From positions 1 through 64,000 of the forward strand of contig DAOVRZ010000010.1 of the NCBI GenBank assembly GCA_030627905.1: a DNA stretch of 64,000 bases, read 5' to 3'. The notes beneath the pieces are model-generated. The model was not told the DNA's origin. It did not search any database and worked only from the letters and a program-made list of their open reading frames with translations. Shown here piece by piece: positions 23,734-31,522 of this stretch; positions within the stretch are counted from its first letter, which is position 1; each line of letters starts with the position of its first letter. This DNA is from JAGMES01 sp023128035 (GTDB taxonomy: Bacteria; Bacillota; Halanaerobiia; DY22613). Made by a program: the position numbers and the translations under genes.

Positions 23734-24252
23734 ATGATGCTAAATATTGAAAAGATTGGATTGAAGATTAAAGAACTTAGAAAAGCACATAACATGACTT
23801 ATGCTGAGTTTGGATTAAAGACAGGCGTTTCGGGAAGTTACATAAGCCAGATTGAAAAAAATAAGCGTAAACCTTCTTTAGAGATTCTCTCCCGAATTGT
23901 TGACGCCTTTGACATATCACTTGCAGAACTTTTAAACGAAAAAGAAGAAGAGTTTAACATCGGCAAAGAATTAAAAAATCTTCGTGAAACTAAAAATATG
24001 ACAATTCACGAGATTTATGAGAAGTCTGGTGTATCCTTCTTTAAACTCGGTCAAGTCGAGAATGGATCTGATAATCTCACTCCTGAAGAGATCGAAAAAA
24101 TTGCTTCGGCATTACAGATAAAGACTGAAAGACTCTTCAGAGGTGTTGAGAATAATCTAGATCGAATCCGAGAATTATGCACTAGCCTTGGCCTAAAAGA
24201 GTCCAGTATTGAGCTTGTTATGGATTTTATCCAAAACGAGCTTAAAAAATAA
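23734..24252 (+). CDS. XRE-family regulator with tandem HTH units
   Basis: 172 residues from the ATG at 23734; GGGGAGG is 9 nt upstream and the promoter at 23681-23709 rules out the longer frame. HTH 1 (about 8-65: RKAHNMTYAEFGLKTGVSGS, then YISQIEKNKRKPSLEIL) is a strong XRE domain. HTH 2 (about 75-130: NMTIHEIYEKSGVSFFKLGQ) is divergent. The same plan as the protein at 1146 suggests paralogues. It probably binds the palindrome at 23610-23639 and represses itself and the divergent gene. Confidence 0.85.
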   Translation: MMLNIEKIGLKIKELRKAHNMTYAEFGLKTGVSGSYISQIEKNKRKPSLEILSRIVDAFDISLAELLNEKEEEFNIGKELKNLRETKNMTIHEIYEKSGVSFFKLGQVENGSDNLTPEEIEKIASALQIKTERLFRGVENNLDRIRELCTSLGLKESSIELVMDFIQNELKK

Positions 24253-24290
24253 AGTTTATAAATTTTTTCTCACTCTAACATCCTATCCCC

Positions 24291-24354
24291 TATATTAGGA
24301 GAACCCACTTCTCACCTTTCCCCTAACTTTTTATACATTGGTTCTCCTAATATA
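24291..24354. repeat. 15-bp perfect inverted repeat with a 34-nt loop
   Basis: TATATTAGGAGAACC (24291-24305) and GGTTCTCCTAATATA (24340-24354) pair exactly. It lies in the 3' region of the XRE gene, ahead of its main terminator. Possibly an RNA stability element or a regulatory site. Confidence 0.6.
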
Positions 24355-24377
24355 TATTTTAAAGGTACATTTACTTT

Positions 24378-24407
24378 ACTACCGGCTATTTAGCCGGTAG
24401 TTTTTTT
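24378..24407 (+). terminator. Strong terminator after the XRE gene
   Basis: ACTACCGGCTA and TAGCCGGTAGT pair with a 2-nt spacer and are followed by seven T. Confidence 0.9.
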
Positions 24408-24420
24408 ATTAACTCAAAAA

Positions 24421-24475
24421 AATACGGCAAAAAAAGTTGCTTGAAAATTTCCAAAACAACTTTTTTTGCCGTATT
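24421..24475. terminator. 19-bp perfect inverted repeat ending the flagellar/GntR transcript
   Basis: AATACGGCAAAAAAAGTTG (24421-24439) and its exact complement at 24457-24475 flank a 17-nt loop, 2 nt from the gntR stop. A7/T7 lies inside the stem, so it could terminate in both directions. Confidence 0.65.
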
Positions 24476-24476
24476 C

Positions 24477-25211
24477 TTAAATTTTTTTTAATTCCACAAA
24501 AAACTTATACCGATCGCCACGATATCTAGAACTTACAAATTCCACTGGGTTATCATTTTGATCAAAGGTAGTTCGTCCCAAAACAAGAATCGGATCACCT
24601 AACTGAACATTTAATAATTTTACATCCTCTAATTGAGCTGTTGCAGGTTCAATCACCTGTTTAGCTCTCACAAGGTTGATCTTATAACGAGTTTCCAAAA
24701 GTTTATATAATGATTTATTCTCTAAATCTTCGCTCACAATTTCTGAAAAAATCGAATGTGAAAGATGACACGCTTCAATAGCCATCGATTCTCCATCTGC
24801 TAACCTTAAACGTTTAATAATAATTATTTGTCTATTTTCATCAAGATTTAAAATATTAGCTATACGCTCATCTGCAATTCTATTTTCAATCGACAATAGA
24901 CGAGCTGAAGGTTCTAAACCTCTTTTAAGCATATCCTCAGTAAAACTTGTCAATTTCATTAATCCTTGCTCAATCTTAGGATCCGCCACAAAAGTTCCTT
25001 TTCCTTGTTGGCGATATAATAAACCTTCGTTCACCAATTCAGTAATTGCTTGTCGAACTGTCATTCGACTTATTTGAAAACGTTCGCTATATTCGCGCTC
25101 TGATGGGAGACAATCTCTTGGTTTAAGATCTTTATTCTCAATCTGTTTTTTGATCATCTCTTTTAGTTGATAGTAAAGTGGAACGGGTTTATTTCTATTA
25201 AAATTATTCAT
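24477..25211 (-). CDS. GntR/HutC-family regulator with UTRA domain
   Basis: 244 residues. N-terminal winged HTH (PVPLYYQLKEMIKKQIENKD, then LPSEREYSERFQISRMTVRQ and the QQGKGTFVADP wing) and a UTRA ligand-binding domain from about 95 (SFTEDMLKRGLEPSARLLSI to FVSSRYRGDRYKFFVEL). Relatives sense phosphorylated sugars, amino-sugar phosphates or alkylphosphonates. It starts 24 nt after flgJ with no terminator between, so it can be made from the flagellar transcript. No sugar operon adjoins it, which leaves its target open. Confidence 0.9.
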   Translation of the reverse strand: MNNFNRNKPVPLYYQLKEMIKKQIENKDLKPRDCLPSEREYSERFQISRMTVRQAITELVNEGLLYRQQGKGTFVADPKIEQGLMKLTSFTEDMLKRGLEPSARLLSIENRIADERIANILNLDENRQIIIIKRLRLADGESMAIEACHLSHSIFSEIVSEDLENKSLYKLLETRYKINLVRAKQVIEPATAQLEDVKLLNVQLGDPILVLGRTTFDQNDNPVEFVSSRYRGDRYKFFVELKKI

Positions 25212-25235
25212 CCCTAATCGCCACCCATATCAAGA

Positions 25236-25595
25236 TTAATCTTTCAACTGCAAACGTAACTGCTGATATAAAAGATTAGCTAATGAACCATTACTTTCCG
25301 CTGATGATTGAGCAATCTCTTCATCTAACATGCCTTCAAAAACTTCTTCACCAAAACCTCCATTGACTAGATCACTTTTTTCAACAGATTTCCGCATCTC
25401 TTTAAATACTAATTGAGTAAAGATAGCTTCAAAATTTTTACAAGCATCATATAAAGCTTTATCTTTTTCTCCTTGATTCTGACCTGTATCTAATTTTTTA
25501 TTCTTTACATTATCCTCAATTTTCATAAATTGCTTTTTAAATTGATCGGTTCTATATTGGTCAGGATTATAATGACTACCATTAATGATATTCAT
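25236..25595 (-). CDS. flgJ: Flagellar rod-binding protein FlgJ (N-domain only)
   Basis: 119 residues from the ATG at 25595 (GAGGGGAGTGG upstream; a GTG at 25604 overlaps that site). The core DACKNFEAIFTQLVFKEMRK and GGFGEEVFEGMLDEEIAQ is the Rod-binding domain. The muramidase domain of enterobacterial FlgJ is absent, as in many phyla. It acts in the periplasm as rod cap. Its place after flgI and flgH fits the P/L-ring assembly group. Confidence 0.88.
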   Translation of the reverse strand: MNIINGSHYNPDQYRTDQFKKQFMKIEDNVKNKKLDTGQNQGEKDKALYDACKNFEAIFTQLVFKEMRKSVEKSDLVNGGFGEEVFEGMLDEEIAQSSAESNGSLANLLYQQLRLQLKD

Positions 25596-25610
25596 CTGCC
25601 CCACTCCCCT

Positions 25611-26753
25611 CTACATCAACTCAAACTCAGCATATAATGCCCCAACCTCTTTCATAGCCTGCAAAATAGCAATGATATCCCTAGGGGTTACACCAATCGC
25701 GTTTAAAGCCTCTACCAAATCACCTATTGTCGCTCCTGTAGGAACCACTAGCAATTGATTTTTCTCCTCATCAGCATTTACCTGAACATCTGTCGTAGTA
25801 TTTGTTTCAGTATTCCCATCGTCATCAGAATTACTGGTAGTAGTTTCCTGAGTTGAAATCGTTACGGTTAAATTACCGTGAGCTACAGCTACTGTAGATA
25901 TTCGAACATTATGTCCAATGACAATTGTTCCTGTTCTTTCGTTAATCACAATTTTAGGCCTCATCGATGCTCTCACCTGTAAACCCTGAATCTGAGCAAT
26001 AAATCCTACTACGTTTTGTTGATATTCAACTGGGATTTTTATCCGAATCCGACCAGCATTAACAGCCTTTGCTAACATCTTTTCATAAGTGGTATCTTTG
26101 AAATGATCATTAACAGCCTGTACGATCAACGTAGCCGTTTCATAATTATATTCCTTTAAAAGAAAATCCAACTCTATTTTATCACTAAAATCCGGTTCAA
26201 GAGTCCTCTCAATGATGACTCCATTAGGAATTCTCCCTACCTGCAAATGATTCTTCTGAACAGTATTTCCACCAGAACCTGCACTAAATCCACCAATCGA
26301 AATAGACCCTTGAGCAGCAGCAAAAACCTGGCCATTTGGCGCATATAGTGCTGTCATCAGTAATGTTCCACCCTGTAAACTTTTCGCATCACCTATGGAT
26401 TGAACAGTTACGTCCATAGAATCGCCCTCTCTAGCAAACGAAGGAAGAATGGCTGTCATGGAAACAGCTGCTACATTTTTAGCTTTGAGTTGATCATCAG
26501 CAACAATCCCATACTCATACAACATGTTCTTCAGCATCTCAACAATTGGGCTAAATCGAGAATCACCTGAACCATCCAAGCCAACAACTAAACCAAAACC
26601 CTGTAGCATGTTCTCCCTAATTCCCTCAATACGAGTTAAATCTCGTATATAAATCATAGGATCATTTGGACTTGCAGCTTTCACTGGCAAATATGGGACC
26701 AATATAAGTCCGAATAATAGGAAAATGATTAAGGTTTTTTTATATTTATTCAT
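25611..26753 (-). CDS. flgI: Flagellar P-ring protein FlgI
   Basis: 380 residues. A signal peptide (IIFLLFGLILVPYLPVKA, cleavage near 26) precedes the typical start of mature FlgI (IRDLTRIEGIRENMLQGFGL). GLDGSGDSRFSP and the C-terminal TPRDIIAILQAMKEVGALYA are conserved FlgI blocks. An acidic Asp/Asn/Thr-rich insert (ETTTSNSDDDGNTETNTTTD) lies near residues 297-320. FlgI forms the bushing in peptidoglycan and occurs essentially only in diderm bacteria. The stop is 6 nt before the flgJ region. Confidence 0.95.
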   Translation of the reverse strand: MNKYKKTLIIFLLFGLILVPYLPVKAASPNDPMIYIRDLTRIEGIRENMLQGFGLVVGLDGSGDSRFSPIVEMLKNMLYEYGIVADDQLKAKNVAAVSMTAILPSFAREGDSMDVTVQSIGDAKSLQGGTLLMTALYAPNGQVFAAAQGSISIGGFSAGSGGNTVQKNHLQVGRIPNGVIIERTLEPDFSDKIELDFLLKEYNYETATLIVQAVNDHFKDTTYEKMLAKAVNAGRIRIKIPVEYQQNVVGFIAQIQGLQVRASMRPKIVINERTGTIVIGHNVRISTVAVAHGNLTVTISTQETTTSNSDDDGNTETNTTTDVQVNADEEKNQLLVVPTGATIGDLVEALNAIGVTPRDIIAILQAMKEVGALYAEFELM

Positions 26754-26775
26754 CCTAAATCACCTTTTCTTCGCC

Positions 26776-27363
26776 CTAAAAGAGCCAATTAAATATTTTT
26801 TCAAACAAACCAGCTTTTTGCTTATCTCCGACAACTCCCTGACCAGTAAAATTAATCTCAACATCAGTCATATAACGAGATTCAATTGTATTGTCAGCCT
26901 GTACATCATCTGGCCTGATTACTCCGAAGATTTCAATCTCCTGTTTTTCTTCATTTATATTAATCATCTTATAACCTCTAACCATTAAATTCCCATTTGG
27001 TTGTTTACCAACAACCTGTGCAGTAATAACAGCAGTCAAAGTCCCTTGCCTGGAAGTTGAACCATCTGCACCATTTTTATCATCATAACTTAATGAGAAA
27101 TTCTCAACGAAACTAAAAATTCCTAACCCCGGGCCAGCCGCTAGTGATGTATCCTGCGATGTCTCTGTACTTGCTTGTTGAGATGCCGTCGACTTTTCTG
27201 ATATAATAATCATCACCAGATCACCAATGTCCAATGCCACATGATTTTTATAAACATCAGCAGCATCATCTATCCAAAGACTATTAGCAGAGGCAGGTAC
27301 TGGAATAGCAAAAAACAAGAGACAGCTCAGGAGACAGCCTATAATTCTGTACATCTTATTCAC
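26776..27363 (-). CDS. flgH: Flagellar L-ring protein FlgH
   Basis: 195 residues. IGDLVMIIISEKSTASQQAS, NLMVRGYKMININEEKQEIE, IFGVIRPDDV and YMTDVEINFTGQGVV are the conserved FlgH blocks. FlgH makes the outer-membrane ring of the flagellum. The N-terminus looks like a signal peptide ending PVPASA. A Cys occurs earlier in the hydrophobic core (GCLLSCLLFF), but its surroundings do not make a good lipobox, so the usual lipid anchor may be missing. Found only in diderms, so this gene is key evidence for an outer membrane. Confidence 0.95.
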   Translation of the reverse strand: MNKMYRIIGCLLSCLLFFAIPVPASANSLWIDDAADVYKNHVALDIGDLVMIIISEKSTASQQASTETSQDTSLAAGPGLGIFSFVENFSLSYDDKNGADGSTSRQGTLTAVITAQVVGKQPNGNLMVRGYKMININEEKQEIEIFGVIRPDDVQADNTIESRYMTDVEINFTGQGVVGDKQKAGLFEKIFNWLF

Positions 27364-27367
27364 CCTT

Positions 27368-28366
27368 TCAATTTAACTCAACCCGAACCAGACCAATATC
27401 TATCACTCTAGCCTGAATCTTCTTTCCAGAACTTAGATTCTCTATCCAAATCCATTGATCTCTCGCTCCATCACTTAAAGCTTTTCCAAAGGTCTGAACA
27501 TGAATTGCTCCAGCCCAAACCTCAATCGTCACCTGATCATTACGGTGAACCAATTTTGGCTCAATCAGATAATTATTTATCAAAACCGTATCTAGTCGAA
27601 AAGAACGTTTTGCCTGTTTATCAACCACATCTTTCAACTCAAAAACCGGTTCTCCATTTAGTCTTGTTATATCCAGATATTTCTCTTCTACCATATCCTG
27701 TGTGATGATCTCCAGACGATCAATAGGCTGACTTGCTACAAAAACTGTGCCAAAAATGCGCACGTCAAGGCTTATAGTAAATCGAGTATATTCCTTGTCA
27801 TTAATAAAAACAGTCATAGGTAGCGACATAAATCCCCAATTTCGATTATTGGTATATCGTCTTACTTCGAGTCTAATATCATAAGAAGGTACCCAAATTT
27901 CCGGAAAATGACGAAGATTGATTTCTACATTTTCTACATAATAGGGAAGTTTACTGGAAATATAATCATAAATTGTAGATAAAACCTTTTCTTCTTCTAA
28001 TAAAACTCCCACACGTTGAACTATAATTCCTGTTGAAGTCAAATTGATAATCTCGATCTGTTCCAGATCAATTTTCATCTGTCGTAATACAGCATGTATT
28101 GAACCTTGAGATAAAGTATAATATTTACCAGGAGAAGGAGCAGGGCCAAAATCAATAGTTCTCAATCTTTCAACAGTTGGCCCCTCTCCATCAATTTCAG
28201 CAAGATGATCTAATAACATCCGTTCTTCAGAAATAATAACTTCAGGATTAAAAATAATCTTTACTTTTTCAGCAGCATCTACTGGTACACACACTATCGA
28301 AAAGAAAATCAGAAACAAAACCAAAATTTGCATAACTACAACTGATCTTCTTTTATAACTGATCAT
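27368..28366 (-). CDS. flgA: P-ring assembly chaperone FlgA
   Basis: 332 residues, longer than the roughly 220 of enterobacterial FlgA. Signal peptide near residues 9-32 (VVVMQILVLFLIFFSIVCVP). The C-terminal SAF-like domain (ASQPIDRLEIITQDMVEEKY, then RSFRLDTVLINNYLIEPKLV and IHVQTFGKALSDGARDQWIW) is typical. The extra N-terminal domain carries SLPYYVENVEINLRH. It escorts FlgI in the periplasm and lies between flgG and flgH. Confidence 0.88.
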   Translation of the reverse strand: MISYKRRSVVVMQILVLFLIFFSIVCVPVDAAEKVKIIFNPEVIISEERMLLDHLAEIDGEGPTVERLRTIDFGPAPSPGKYYTLSQGSIHAVLRQMKIDLEQIEIINLTSTGIIVQRVGVLLEEEKVLSTIYDYISSKLPYYVENVEINLRHFPEIWVPSYDIRLEVRRYTNNRNWGFMSLPMTVFINDKEYTRFTISLDVRIFGTVFVASQPIDRLEIITQDMVEEKYLDITRLNGEPVFELKDVVDKQAKRSFRLDTVLINNYLIEPKLVHRNDQVTIEVWAGAIHVQTFGKALSDGARDQWIWIENLSSGKKIQARVIDIGLVRVELN

Positions 28367-28376
28367 AAGTAGTCAC

Positions 28377-29165
28377 CTATCTTTTCAAGTTACTTACAGT
28401 TCTCAACATCTCATCAGAAGACTGAATAGTTTTAGAATTGATCTCATAAGCCCGCTGGGCAGTGATCATATTAACCATCTCTTCAACAACCTGAACATTT
28501 GACATCTCCAAATAACCCTGAGCAATAGTTCCAAAGCCATCAATACCTGGGTTACCAATAATCGGTGCACCGGAAGCAACAGTGGCTTTAAAGAGATTAC
28601 GTCCCTCACTACTTAAACCTGCTGAATTAGCAAAACGAACCAATTCCATATTACCAATAGTCTGTGGTTCATCCTGTGTAGAAGTGACAACAGAAACTGC
28701 TCCGTCTGCGCTAACATTTATAGCTACTGTATCTTCAGGTATAAAAATTTCAGGGAATAGTGGAAAGCCATCTGAAGTAACAATTCTTCCATCTCCATCC
28801 ATTTTAAAAGAACCATCTCTTGTATAACTCATTGAACCATCAGGCAACTGAATCTGGAAAAAACCATTTCCCTCAATAACTAAATCAAGAGGATTACTAG
28901 TCTGCTGAAAACTTCCTTGTGAAAACAGACGCTCTACAGATGCTGGTCGAACTCCATTTCCTATCTGTATCCCATTAGGCGCAATCGACCCTTGAGCAGT
29001 AGGTGTTCCAGCCTTTTTAATAGTTTCATACATCAGATCTTGAAAATTTACCCGGCTTTTCTTAAAACCTGAAGTATTAACGTTAGCCAAGTTATTCGCA
29101 ATATTATCTATGTTCAATTGCTGTGCTTGCATCCCTGAAGCACCTGTCCATAATGATCGAATCAT
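28377..29165 (-). CDS. flgG: Distal rod protein FlgG
   Basis: 262 residues. The N-terminus MIRSLWTGASGMQAQQLNID with NNLANVNTSGFKKSRVNFQD and the C-terminus VVEEMVNMITAQRAYEINSK followed by TIQSSDEML are the FlgG signature. It makes the outer, drive-shaft part of the rod that passes through the P and L rings. It follows a second rod gene (flgF) after a 100-nt gap that carries a leader-like motif. Confidence 0.95.
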   Translation of the reverse strand: MIRSLWTGASGMQAQQLNIDNIANNLANVNTSGFKKSRVNFQDLMYETIKKAGTPTAQGSIAPNGIQIGNGVRPASVERLFSQGSFQQTSNPLDLVIEGNGFFQIQLPDGSMSYTRDGSFKMDGDGRIVTSDGFPLFPEIFIPEDTVAINVSADGAVSVVTSTQDEPQTIGNMELVRFANSAGLSSEGRNLFKATVASGAPIIGNPGIDGFGTIAQGYLEMSNVQVVEEMVNMITAQRAYEINSKTIQSSDEMLRTVSNLKR

Positions 29166-29265
29166 ATATATTCCCTCCTAGCTGATAATTTTTCTTATTG
29201 ATATCACATCCGTCATTCAGTAATATCTCTCCGGCTTCCATAAGGTCCAGCCGAATTAATTATAA
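29166..29265 (-). promoter_or_regulatory. Structured leader before flgG with shared GCTGGACCTTA motif
   Basis: In a tightly packed operon this 100-nt gap stands out. On the minus strand it has CGGCT/AGCCG and GATAT/ATATC stems. The 11-mer GCTGGACCTTA (29251-29241) recurs before flgE (49172-49162). Confidence 0.4.
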
Positions 29266-30012
29266 CTAACCACCAATTCGCCCTACTTCATTCACAGCCT
29301 TTGAAAGAGTTTCATCTTGAGATTGAATCACTTTTTGACTAATCTCATACATACGTGTAGCAGTAATCAATTGGGTCATTCCAAGTATGATATTCACATT
29401 TGACTGTTCAACAAAACCCTGAAGAACCATACTCGAGCTACTTTTTTCTTCCATACCCTCACTAGCACGATAAAGATTGTCACCAACTTTTTCTAACTTC
29501 TGTAAGTCATCAAAAGTAACTAACCGAAGTTGATCCACTACCACACCGTCAGTTTCAATGGAACCATCTTCGCTAAACCCAATTGTATCACCATAGGTTT
29601 GAATTGAACCACCTGCACCTAAAAGCTGATAGCCTTCTGTAGTAACAACCTGACCCTCCTGATTTAAGGTAAAATGTCCATTTCTTGTATACAAAACCTC
29701 ATCAGGAGTTTGAACTGCAAAAAAGCCTTCACCCTGAATTGCTATATCTAGTGGATTTTCGGTTTGCTGCAAACTTCCAAGTTGAAAGTTGGTATAAGTC
29801 TCACTAATTTTACTTCCTGTCCCTTTTGTTCCAATTACATGAGAACCAGACTCGTCTAGGCGTTTCATCAAAATTTCAGGAAAAGATTCATATACAACCT
29901 GATCACTTTTAAAACCCGCTGTATTTACATTCGCTAAATTATTTGCTAAAACATTATTTTCTCTTTCAAAAGCAGTCATCCCACGCGCTGTAGTATAAAG
30001 ACCGTTTAACAT
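29266..30012 (-). CDS. flgF: Proximal rod protein FlgF
   Basis: 248 residues of the FlgF/FlgG family. N-terminus MLNGLYTTARGMTAFERENN with LANVNTAGFKSDQVVYESFP; C-terminus SNVNIILGMTQLITATRMYE and IQSQDETLSKAVNEV. The first of the pair and the shorter one, so FlgF is preferred over FlgG. It forms the proximal rod. Confidence 0.9.
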   Translation of the reverse strand: MLNGLYTTARGMTAFERENNVLANNLANVNTAGFKSDQVVYESFPEILMKRLDESGSHVIGTKGTGSKISETYTNFQLGSLQQTENPLDIAIQGEGFFAVQTPDEVLYTRNGHFTLNQEGQVVTTEGYQLLGAGGSIQTYGDTIGFSEDGSIETDGVVVDQLRLVTFDDLQKLEKVGDNLYRASEGMEEKSSSSMVLQGFVEQSNVNIILGMTQLITATRMYEISQKVIQSQDETLSKAVNEVGRIGG

Positions 30013-30027
30013 CTTTTCACCCCCTTT

Positions 30028-30630
30028 TTATCTAGTAAATTCAGCAACAATTTCTTCAATTTCCATTCCTTTCTGTAATGTAAAAATGCCAAATTGCAAT
30101 TTTCGATCTAACTTATTACGGTTTACATAATTTATAAAATCCTTTCCATTAATAAATTTTTCTTTATGTAACCGTACTGCAATACTTTCCGCTGATTCAC
30201 CTGGTTTGACAACAAATTGAATCCAAACTTCTTCATCTACCTTTTGTACTTCTAAGGCTAGTTTTGATTCTAGCTTTACATCACTAAAAATTTTTTCCTC
30301 AATCTCCTCTTCAACAGGTTGAAGTTTTTCCTTTTCTTCTTCCGCAGATGCTACTTCAAATTCCTCATCAGGAACCTCACTTGTCGCTCTGGTAACAACA
30401 TCAGGAACTATCATATAGATTGATTTCAACTCATGAGGTAATTTAAGTTCAGGAGTTTCGACTCCAACCATATCTATCTCTTGATAGTGGACAATTCCGC
30501 GCTCAGGTTGAACTATAGGCACTTCGGTCACTGGATCAAATTTTTCGACAGAAATCCAGACCAGTGCAGCTAGGATCAGACCTATACCAATCCCAGTGAT
30601 TACCTGACTCCAATATACTCCCTTATGCAC
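30028..30630 (-). CDS. Membrane-anchored LysM/MltG-like domain protein in the flagellar operon
   Basis: 200 residues from GTG at 30630 (AAAGGAG 9 nt upstream, 8-nt overlap with the upstream stop). One membrane segment at the N-terminus (VITGIGIGLILAALVWISVE), a long acidic linker (EVPDEEFEVASAEEEKEKLQ), then a C-terminal domain VKPGESAESIAVRLHKEKFI with NYVNRNKLDRKLQFGIFTLQ that resembles the LysM-like region of MltG/YceG endolytic transglycosylases, without the catalytic domain. It may bind peptidoglycan near the rod. Function inferred from the domain only. Confidence 0.65.
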   Translation of the reverse strand: MHKGVYWSQVITGIGIGLILAALVWISVEKFDPVTEVPIVQPERGIVHYQEIDMVGVETPELKLPHELKSIYMIVPDVVTRATSEVPDEEFEVASAEEEKEKLQPVEEEIEEKIFSDVKLESKLALEVQKVDEEVWIQFVVKPGESAESIAVRLHKEKFINGKDFINYVNRNKLDRKLQFGIFTLQKGMEIEEIVAEFTR

Positions 30631-31195
30631 CTTCACTGGCTCCTTTCTGTCGCAATTTGACAACCAACTCAACTTCTCGGTAACCCATATTCAATTGACG
30701 CGCAATCTCTTCAATAGAAAAACCTTGATCGGCCAGTCCTTTTATCTTATCGTATTTTGAAAATGTATGAGGTATGGAAACTGGTTTTTGAGAGATAGGT
30801 TCGGGAGGATAAGGATATTTTTCTTTTTGCTCTTCTTCAGTCGTCAGTGCCACTCTATTTTTTAGTTCCTTTTCAAATCCTGAAGTCGAGATTTCATTAT
30901 TCCAACCCTTTACCCGATGAATAATCTGTTTAATCTCATTTTCTTTATTCCATAACTCTCCAACCAATTCATCCAGTTCTTCATCCAAATTGATAATACT
31001 TTCCTTCACCTGATCTAGTTTATTAAATTGAGAACCATACCTAGGTTCAGATGTAGAAAAATGTCTTAATTCATCAAATTGTCTTCGTTTCGACCGACGA
31101 CCAGCTATTAAAGTATAGAGCAATGATATCATAACAAGGAAAACTCCGACACCAAGTACCAGATATTCTATCAAGATAGGTACCTCCTCACTCAA
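30623..31195 (-). CDS. SwrB-like (DUF6115) flagellar-operon protein
   Basis: 190 residues. One N-terminal membrane segment (YLVLGVGVFLVMISLLYTLI), a basic turn, a coiled coil (DQVKESIINLDEELDELVGE), and a C-terminal HTH-like helix pair (DQGFSIEEIARQLNMGYREV, then ELVVKLRQKG). The same plan and a position soon after the sigma-28 gene resemble SwrB of Bacillus subtilis, which promotes assembly of the flagellar export apparatus. Homology cannot be proven by eye. Confidence 0.65.
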   Translation of the reverse strand: MSEEVPILIEYLVLGVGVFLVMISLLYTLIAGRRSKRRQFDELRHFSTSEPRYGSQFNKLDQVKESIINLDEELDELVGELWNKENEIKQIIHRVKGWNNEISTSGFEKELKNRVALTTEEEQKEKYPYPPEPISQKPVSIPHTFSKYDKIKGLADQGFSIEEIARQLNMGYREVELVVKLRQKGASEGA

Positions 31196-31521
31196 ACGCG
31201 AAAATCAATAAAATGTCCGCGCTCTTCATCGAGAAATTTTTCTTCCATATTTTCTTTTTCTTCATTTTTCGGCTTTTTCCTTTGTTTATGTTCTTTATTC
31301 TTTCTAGAAGAATCTTCATCTGAATGAATCTGCTTCTTTTCAGACTGGTTAGTCTTATTTACCTGATTTTGCTTATCTAGATGTTTCTTTTCTTGATCAA
31401 TTGCAATATTATGCTGTTGATGTTGTTCAGTCGCAGAACGCAACTGTTCAATTCTATTTACTTCAAAAGATTGAGAGATTAGATTTCTAGTATTGATGGA
31501 ATGGGTCACTTCCCTCACCAC
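31192..31521 (-). CDS. Hydrophilic flagellar-operon protein, unknown
   Basis: 109 residues, highly charged and Gln/Lys/Glu-rich in the middle (NKTNQSEKKQIHSDEDSSRK), probably disordered, ending in a conserved-looking GHFIDFRV. It overlaps the next gene by 4 nt and follows the FapA-like gene by 1 nt, so it is firmly part of the operon. Similar short linkers occur after the FapA gene in other Firmicutes, from memory. No function assigned. Confidence 0.6.
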   Translation of the reverse strand: MVREVTHSINTRNLISQSFEVNRIEQLRSATEQHQQHNIAIDQEKKHLDKQNQVNKTNQSEKKQIHSDEDSSRKNKEHKQRKKPKNEEKENMEEKFLDEERGHFIDFRV

Positions 31522-31522
31522 C

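Noticed and set aside
29166..29265. c-di-GMP-I riboswitch before flgG
   Set aside because: A GGAAGCCGG stretch is suggestive, but the conserved 5' core and tetraloop-receptor parts are absent.
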